In this document: positions 59,462 to 64,000 of the stretch, one piece after another
How positions within the stretch are numbered: the stretch's first letter is position 1
How the letters are laid out: every line of letters begins with the position of its first letter
NCBI RefSeq assembly: GCF_027912515.1
Contig: NZ_CP115464.1
Location: forward strand, 2,666,001 to 2,730,000
DNA length: 64,000 nt
Direction of reading: 5' to 3'
Source of the DNA: Brevundimonas sp. NIBR10
Lineage (GTDB): Bacteria; Pseudomonadota; Alphaproteobacteria; Caulobacterales; Caulobacteraceae
The notes under the pieces: generated by a model
What the model saw: the letters and a program-made list of their open reading frames with translations, nothing else
What the model was told of the DNA's origin: nothing
Databases searched by the model: none
Translations under genes and position numbers: made by a program

Positions 59462-60478
59462 ATGCGTTACGATTTCGGTTCCGACAACACCGCCGGCATG
59501 GCCCCCGCCGCCCTTGAGGGCGTCGTCGCCGCCAATGCCGGGTTCGCCCGGGCCTATGGCGCCGACGACATTACTGCCCGGGCCGCCGACCAGATCCGCG
59601 CCCGCCTGGACGCCGACGCGGAGGTCCGGTTCGTGTTCAGCGGTACGGCCGCCAACGCCATCGCCCTGTCCATGCTGGCCTTTCCGTTCGAGGCGGTCCT
59701 GGCCCACCACGCCGCCCACGTCTGCACCGACGAGACCGGTGCCCCGGGCTTCTTCGGCCAGGGCCTGGGCCTGATCGGACTGCCCGGTCTGTCGGGACGG
59801 ATCGAAGAGACCGCCTTGCTGGCCGCCCTTGAAGAGCCCGAGGTCGGCCATCGCCAGCCCGCCGCCGCCCTGTCCCTGACCCAGTCCACCGAATACGGCA
59901 CCGTCTATTCCGAGGAGGAACTGCGCCACCTGATCGAGCCGGTGAAGGCGCGCGGCTATGGCGTCCACCTCGACGGTGCCCGCCTCGCCAACGCGGCGGC
60001 AGCGGGCTTCGACCTGACCCAGATCGCGCGGCTGGGCGTCGATGTGCTCGTGTTCGGTGGGGCCAAGGCGGGTGCAAACTGCGCCGAGGCCATCGTCCTG
60101 TTCGACAAGTCACTGGCCCGGCGCCTCGACAACCGCCTGAAACAGGCCGGCCAGACGGCGTCCAAGGCCCGGTTCCTCGCCGCCCCCTTCCTCGGCCTGC
60201 TCGAGAGCGGCGACTGGGAGGGCGGCGCCGCCCATGCCAACCTGATGGCCCAGCGTCTGGCCGAAGGGATCGCCACCCGGTCCCCCTTCGTCCTCGCCCA
60301 CCCGGTCGAGGCCAACGCCGTCTTCGTCCGCATGCCCGAGGCCGCCCACGCCCGCCTGAATGGGCTCGGCTGGGCCTGCTACCGCTTCGACGACGGCTCC
60401 GTCCGCTTCGTCTGCTCCTGGGCCACGCAGGCCGAGGCGGTGGACGAACTGCTGGAGGCGATCTCTGGCATTTCGTGA
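59462..60478 (+). CDS. ltaE: Low-specificity L-threonine aldolase
   Basis: 338 residues of PLP fold type I. It starts MRYDFGSDNTAGMAPAALEG; the family's GTxAN loop is FSGTAANAIAL, the PLP-stacking His region is AHHAAHVCTDETG, the cofactor aspartate is in HLDGARLANAAA, and the PLP lysine is in VFGGAKAG. Cleaves L-threonine/allo-threonine to glycine and acetaldehyde. A longer frame from 59366 lies inside mscS, so the ATG at 59462 is used. Confidence 0.88.
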   Translation: MRYDFGSDNTAGMAPAALEGVVAANAGFARAYGADDITARAADQIRARLDADAEVRFVFSGTAANAIALSMLAFPFEAVLAHHAAHVCTDETGAPGFFGQGLGLIGLPGLSGRIEETALLAALEEPEVGHRQPAAALSLTQSTEYGTVYSEEELRHLIEPVKARGYGVHLDGARLANAAAAGFDLTQIARLGVDVLVFGGAKAGANCAEAIVLFDKSLARRLDNRLKQAGQTASKARFLAAPFLGLLESGDWEGGAAHANLMAQRLAEGIATRSPFVLAHPVEANAVFVRMPEAAHARLNGLGWACYRFDDGSVRFVCSWATQAEAVDELLEAISGIS

Positions 60479-60490
60479 TAGGGTGTGGGG

Positions 60491-60712
60491 ATGGAACACC
60501 CTCGCATCTCTCGTGACCCCGCGATCATGATGGGTAAGCCCTGTGTGACAGGCACACGGCTGACGGTTGAACACATCTTGCGGGCGCTGTCTCAAGGCGT
60601 GTCCATCGATGTCGTTCTTGAGGAGTATCCCCGCTTGAAGCGGGAAGACGTGCTCGCTGCCGTCGCCTACGCTGCCGACTACCTCCGCCAGGAAGGTCTC
60701 ATTGCTGCGTGA
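60491..60712 (+). CDS. DUF433 antitoxin-like protein
   Basis: 73 residues from an ATG at 60491. It has the DUF433 winged-helix features: HPRISRDPAIMMGKPCVTGT, then RLTVEHILRALSQGVSIDVV and LKREDVLAAVAYAADYL. DUF433 proteins are usually the antitoxin partner of DUF5615 PIN-like proteins. The stop overlaps the next gene's GTG (60709-60712), a typical toxin-antitoxin coupling. Confidence 0.87.
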   Translation: MEHPRISRDPAIMMGKPCVTGTRLTVEHILRALSQGVSIDVVLEEYPRLKREDVLAAVAYAADYLRQEGLIAA

Positions 60713-61068
60713 CACGTCACAGGTTGTTTGCCGATGAATGTTGTGCGCGCAGCTTGGTCCTGATGCTCCGGTCACTCGGCCATGACGTTCTCTGGGCCTT
60801 GGAAGACGGCCACGGACTGTCGGATGTCGAGCAGGCCCGCCGGGCGTTCACGGAGAAGCGGATCGCGGTGTCCGCCGACTATGATTTTGGTGAACTGGCT
60901 GCTCGGCGGATGGAACCTTTCATCGGGCTTATTCTGTTGTCGCCGAGTTTGGAGATGGAAGGGGAAGCCACTGAGGTGCTGGCCCACCGTATTCACGACT
61001 GTCTTCTTCGGGCGACCGGGCACATCCTGATCCTCGAACCCGAAAGGGTTCGCGAACGACCCCTTTGA
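60709..61068 (+). CDS. DUF5615 PIN-like toxin
   Basis: 119 residues from a GTG overlapping the DUF433 stop. The PIN-like acidic residues are visible: LFADECCARSLVLML near the start (Asp, Glu), a middle Asp in LSDVEQARRAF, and VSADYDFGELAARR. The expected activity is ribonuclease, likely tRNA or mRNA cleavage, held in check by the DUF433 protein. Related to the VapC45-type systems, but no activity can be read directly. Confidence 0.85.
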   Translation: MTRHRLFADECCARSLVLMLRSLGHDVLWALEDGHGLSDVEQARRAFTEKRIAVSADYDFGELAARRMEPFIGLILLSPSLEMEGEATEVLAHRIHDCLLRATGHILILEPERVRERPL

Positions 61069-61108
61069 TGGCTTTCCCATCTCCCCGACGCAGCCCATAT
61101 GGCACCCC

Positions 61109-63007
61109 ATGACCATGAGAGGCGTCGAGCGCGGGGGCAGGAGCCGGGACCCCGACACCAAGGCCATGATCGGCAAGCCGCCGGTCGAGAAGGCCGAGGA
61201 CCCCAACACCCTGGCCGCCCTCACCGACCTCGTGCGGCTGGTCGGCCGTTCCGAGGCACCGCAGCTGCGCCTGCGGCTGGTCCTGTCGATCCTGCTGACC
61301 CTCGGCGGCAAGGCGCTGGGCGTCGTGGCGCCGCTGGTGCTTGGCGCGGCGGTCAATCATCTGGCCCGGGATCAGCCGACCGAGGTGGCGATCGGCCTGG
61401 GCTTTGCCGGGTTTGCGGTCGGCTGGGCCCTGGTCCGGTTCCTGTCGTCGGCGGCACCCCAGATCTCGGACGTAGTCTTCGCGCCCGTGCGGGCTGCGGC
61501 CCAGAGGCGGACGGCGGCCGAGACCTTTGCCCACGCCCTGAACCTGTCGCTGGACTTCCATCAGACCAAGCGGTCGGGATCCCTGTCGCGCACCGTCGAC
61601 CGGGGATCGAGGGCGGTGGACTTCCTGCTGCGGATCCTGGCCTTCAACCTGATCCCCACGGTGCTGGAGCTGGTAATGGCGGCGGCTGTCCTGGGGGGCA
61701 AGTACGACTGGCGGTTCGCGGCCGTCGCCGTGGTCGTGGTGGTGATCTATACTGGCCTGACCTTCGCCATTTCCAACTGGCGGATCGAGCACCGGCGAAC
61801 GATGAATGCCGCCGACACCGAGGCGGCCGGTCTCGCGGTCGATGCCTTGCTGAACTACGAGACCGTCAAGTCGTTCGGGGCCGAGACCCGTGCGGCCGCC
61901 GACTATGACCGGGCGCTGGGCGTCTACAATCAGGCCTCGCTGAAGGCCAATACCTCCCTGGCCCTGCTGAACGGGGTGCAGGGCCTGATCATGAATGTGG
62001 GCCTGGGCGTCATGGCCGTCATGGCCGGGTTCGAGGCGGCGGCGGGGCGGATGGGGCCCGGCGACGTGACCGCCGCCGTCCTGATCATGATCTCCCTCTA
62101 TGCGCCGCTGAACATCCTGGGCTTTGCCTATCGCGAGATCCGTCAGTCGCTGATCGACATGGAGGAGATGCTCAAGATCACGCGTCAGAGCCCTCAGGTC
62201 GCCGACGCCCATGGTGCCCCCGACCTGCCGCCGCCGCGTGATGCGCGGGGGGCTTCGGTGGTGTTCGAGGACGTGTCGTTCCAGCACGACGCCCGGGCCA
62301 GCGGGCTGGAGGATGTCAGCTTCATCGCCGCGCCAGGCACGACCACGGCCCTGGTCGGACCGTCGGGCGCGGGCAAGTCCACCATGGTCAAGCTGGCGCT
62401 GCGCCTGCTGGACCCGCAGGGCGGGCGGGTGCTGATCGACGGTCAGGACATGCGCGACGTCACCCAGGCCTCGCTGCGCCGCGCGGTATCGCTGGTGCCC
62501 CAGGACGTGGCCCTGTTCAACGACACCATCCGCACCAACATCGCCTTTGCCCGGCCCGAGGCCGACGATGCGGCGATCTGGGCGGCGGCGGAGGCGGCGG
62601 AACTGGCGGCCTTCATCCGGGCCCTGCCGGACGGGATGGAGACCCGCGTGGGTGAGCGCGGCCTGAAGCTGTCGGGCGGCGAGCGTCAGCGGGTGGGGAT
62701 CGCCCGGGCCTTGCTGGCCGATCCCTGCGTCCTGATCCTGGACGAGGCGACCAGCGCGCTGGACAGCCGTACCGAGGCCGCGATCCAGAAGACCCTGCGT
62801 CGCGCCCAGGCGGGCCGCACGACCCTGGTGGTCGCCCACCGCCTGTCGACCATCGCCGACGCCGACCAGATCCTGGTGCTCAAGGCCGGGCGTATCGTCG
62901 AGCGTGGGGCGCACCACGAACTGGTGGCCCGGGTCGGCGGCGAATACGCCTCGCTGTGGAAGAAGCAGACGCGGGGTGCCCGCAATCCGGTTCCGGCCGT
63001 CGAATAG
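61109..63007 (+). CDS. ATM1-type ABC exporter
   Basis: 632 residues, half-transporter with about six N-terminal membrane helices and one ATPase: Walker A VGPSGAGKSTM, signature LSGGERQRVGIARALL, Walker B CVLILDEATSALDSRT, switch VVAHRLSTIADA. The membrane part has the Atm1/HMT1 features LSLDFHQTKRSGSLSRTVDR and ALLNYETVKSFGAE. These export glutathione-bound or persulfide compounds, linked to iron-sulfur maturation or heavy-metal resistance. The ATG at 61109 is followed by another at 61115. Confidence 0.91.
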   Translation: MTMRGVERGGRSRDPDTKAMIGKPPVEKAEDPNTLAALTDLVRLVGRSEAPQLRLRLVLSILLTLGGKALGVVAPLVLGAAVNHLARDQPTEVAIGLGFAGFAVGWALVRFLSSAAPQISDVVFAPVRAAAQRRTAAETFAHALNLSLDFHQTKRSGSLSRTVDRGSRAVDFLLRILAFNLIPTVLELVMAAAVLGGKYDWRFAAVAVVVVVIYTGLTFAISNWRIEHRRTMNAADTEAAGLAVDALLNYETVKSFGAETRAAADYDRALGVYNQASLKANTSLALLNGVQGLIMNVGLGVMAVMAGFEAAAGRMGPGDVTAAVLIMISLYAPLNILGFAYREIRQSLIDMEEMLKITRQSPQVADAHGAPDLPPPRDARGASVVFEDVSFQHDARASGLEDVSFIAAPGTTTALVGPSGAGKSTMVKLALRLLDPQGGRVLIDGQDMRDVTQASLRRAVSLVPQDVALFNDTIRTNIAFARPEADDAAIWAAAEAAELAAFIRALPDGMETRVGERGLKLSGGERQRVGIARALLADPCVLILDEATSALDSRTEAAIQKTLRRAQAGRTTLVVAHRLSTIADADQILVLKAGRIVERGAHHELVARVGGEYASLWKKQTRGARNPVPAVE

Positions 63008-63008
63008 A

Positions 63009-63491
63009 TCAGTCGGCCGACGCGCCCGGGATCTTGTGCGCTACGACCTGGGCCAGGCTGTCGAGGATCTGGCGTCGGGTGTCGCCGGCCTCGGGCGGCA
63101 GGGCGAGGATCAATTGCATGGCCTGGGCGTGGACGGTGACGATGCGCCAGTCGAAGGGCCTGTCCTCGGGGGCTGCGTCGACCAGGTCGCACAGGCTGGA
63201 GGCGGCGGTACACAGGTCGTCCCGCTGGAACGGATGGGCGGCGTCGATGACGGCGCTGGCCAGCTCATAGGCCGTGACACGCCGTCCCAATGCCTCCGGG
63301 CTGCCTGGCTCCGGCGGCACCAGCGCCATCAGGGCCGCGACCCGGTCGGCGACGATCTCCATGCCCCGGGCCTGCAAGGCCTGAACATTGTCGCGCGCCT
63401 GGGTCAGGGCCACGCCGATGCTGATGCCGCCGGGCGCATTGATCATGCTGGACAGGCGCGAGGTGCGGGGGATGGTCAGGACGACGCTCAT
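63009..63491 (-). CDS. Hypothetical protein coupled to a receiver-domain gene
   Basis: 160 residues, mostly helical. Apparent helices: VALTQARDNVQALQARGMEI, VTAYELASAVIDAAHPFQRD, DWRIVTVHAQAMQLILALPP. I do not recognise a family. The four-base overlap with the receiver gene (63488-63491) shows coupling, so it probably belongs to the same signalling pathway. It has no signal peptide or membrane helix. It ends one base from the ABC transporter stop (convergent). Confidence 0.7.
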   Translation of the reverse strand: MSVVLTIPRTSRLSSMINAPGGISIGVALTQARDNVQALQARGMEIVADRVAALMALVPPEPGSPEALGRRVTAYELASAVIDAAHPFQRDDLCTAASSLCDLVDAAPEDRPFDWRIVTVHAQAMQLILALPPEAGDTRRQILDSLAQVVAHKIPGASAD

Positions 63492-64000
63492 GAGCCGTTC
63501 TCCGCGACCTCGGCCGCCTGTTGTCTGTTGAACTCGGCCAGCTTGCGCATGTCGCTGCGCCGCTCGTTCTCGTCGCGGGGAGTGGCGTCCTTGAACCGGC
63601 GGTCGGGGCCGCGGTAGTCGCCGACCTGCAGGAAGGGGCGGGCGTCGCGGGCCACCCAGATCAGCCGTTGCAGCAGGCTGGCGGGGCTGAAGGGCTTGGT
63701 GATCAGGAAGTTGGCCCCGCAGTCCCGCACGTCGCCCACCTTGGACTTGCGGACGTGGCCGGCGGTCATGATGATCGGGACGAAGGCGTTGGGCTCCAGG
63801 TTCGAGTTGCGCACCCAGCGGACCAGATCCTGGCCGTCCATGCCCTGCATCTCGGTATCGACGAAGACCAGGTCTACGGTGTGCTGCTTGAGGATCTCCA
63901 TCGCCGCAGCGGCGGTGGAGCAGGTATAGCGCGCCTGGACGCCGAAGCCGCGCAGGGCCGCGACGGTCAGCTCCATGCTGAACGGCGAGTCGTCGACGAC
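63488..64000 (-). CDS. Receiver-domain response regulator, 5' end outside window
   Basis: At least 170 residues, cut at the right edge; the frame stays open to base 64000 and reads VVDDSPFSMELTVAALRGFG, so the Met at 63976 is internal. Receiver residues: acidic pair DD at the edge, phospho-acceptor Asp in VDLVFVDTEMQGMDG, Thr in IIMTAGHV, Lys in FLITKPFSP. A short basic tail (RGPDRRFKDATPRDENERRS) follows and might bind a partner. No DNA-binding domain in the visible part. Confidence 0.87.
   Translation of the reverse strand, partial: VVDDSPFSMELTVAALRGFGVQARYTCSTAAAAMEILKQHTVDLVFVDTEMQGMDGQDLVRWVRNSNLEPNAFVPIIMTAGHVRKSKVGDVRDCGANFLITKPFSPASLLQRLIWVARDARPFLQVGDYRGPDRRFKDATPRDENERRSDMRKLAEFNRQQAAEVAENGS

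Overview
The window is a GC-rich, gene-dense stretch of an alphaproteobacterial chromosome. It is most likely from Caulobacteraceae, and Brevundimonas is my best guess. The reasons are a SpmX-type lysozyme/stalk-pole protein (53586-55145), a PopA-like REC-REC-degenerate GGDEF protein (5393-6757), a fused ispDF, the dusB-ntrY-ntrX-dat-hfq-hflX order, and the dgt-SPOR-nagZ-scpA-scpB run. Many neighbouring genes overlap by 1-4 bases. No prophage, insertion sequence, CRISPR array or replication origin was seen.

Layout. 1-5378: 3' end of a flavin-dependent tryptophan halogenase, then a tight modA-modB-modC operon whose last cistron is a TonB-dependent receptor. 5393-12900: PopA-like protein, YihY-family membrane protein, TusA-like protein, PncC/CinA, a membrane-anchored spermidine-synthase-like protein, a lipoprotein and ispDF. 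13011-21091: MAPEG protein, dusB, ntrY, ntrX, D-amino-acid aminotransferase, hfq, a large inverted-repeat element and hflX. ntrB and ntrC are absent from the place they often occupy. 21095-28241: hemolysin-III protein and a plant-polysaccharide cluster (PL10-like pectate lyase, GH43 enzyme, and a divergent beta-helix plus TIM-barrel-like protein whose signal peptide lies in a different frame). 28250-39476: rnhB, a serine hydrolase with a TPR tail, tag, a DUF900 hydrolase, ygfZ, a GT9 glycosyltransferase, dihydroorotase, a prephenate-dehydrogenase-like gene, an alpha/beta hydrolase, an SdpI/ArsR pair and an erpA/iscA gene. 39539-47267: dgt, SPOR, nagZ, scpA, scpB, then thyA, a MazG-like gene, aqpZ, folA and ybjQ. 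47288-53466: fatty-acid hydroxylase, OYE-type oxidoreductase, DUF924, a divergent ketol-acid reductoisomerase-like gene, tRNA-Gln, three tandem hairpins, tRNA-Pro, a degenerate histidine-kinase-like protein facing a receiver protein, and ExoD. 53586-64000: spmX with a candidate sigma-54 promoter, mgtE, two small genes flanked by related 9-bp repeat arrays, mscS, threonine aldolase, a DUF433/DUF5615 toxin-antitoxin pair, an ATM1-type ABC transporter, and an unknown gene overlapping a receiver-domain gene cut by the window edge.

The features most worth following up are non-coding: related 9-bp minisatellites at 57141-57246 and 58264-58358, and three tandem hairpins between two tRNA genes. Also of note are the TonB receptor inside modABC that lacks a visible signal peptide, the frameshifted secreted carbohydrate protein, the KARI-like paralogue with altered catalytic-region residues, and the SpmX promoter. 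Functions are assigned from motifs read by eye; no database search was possible.
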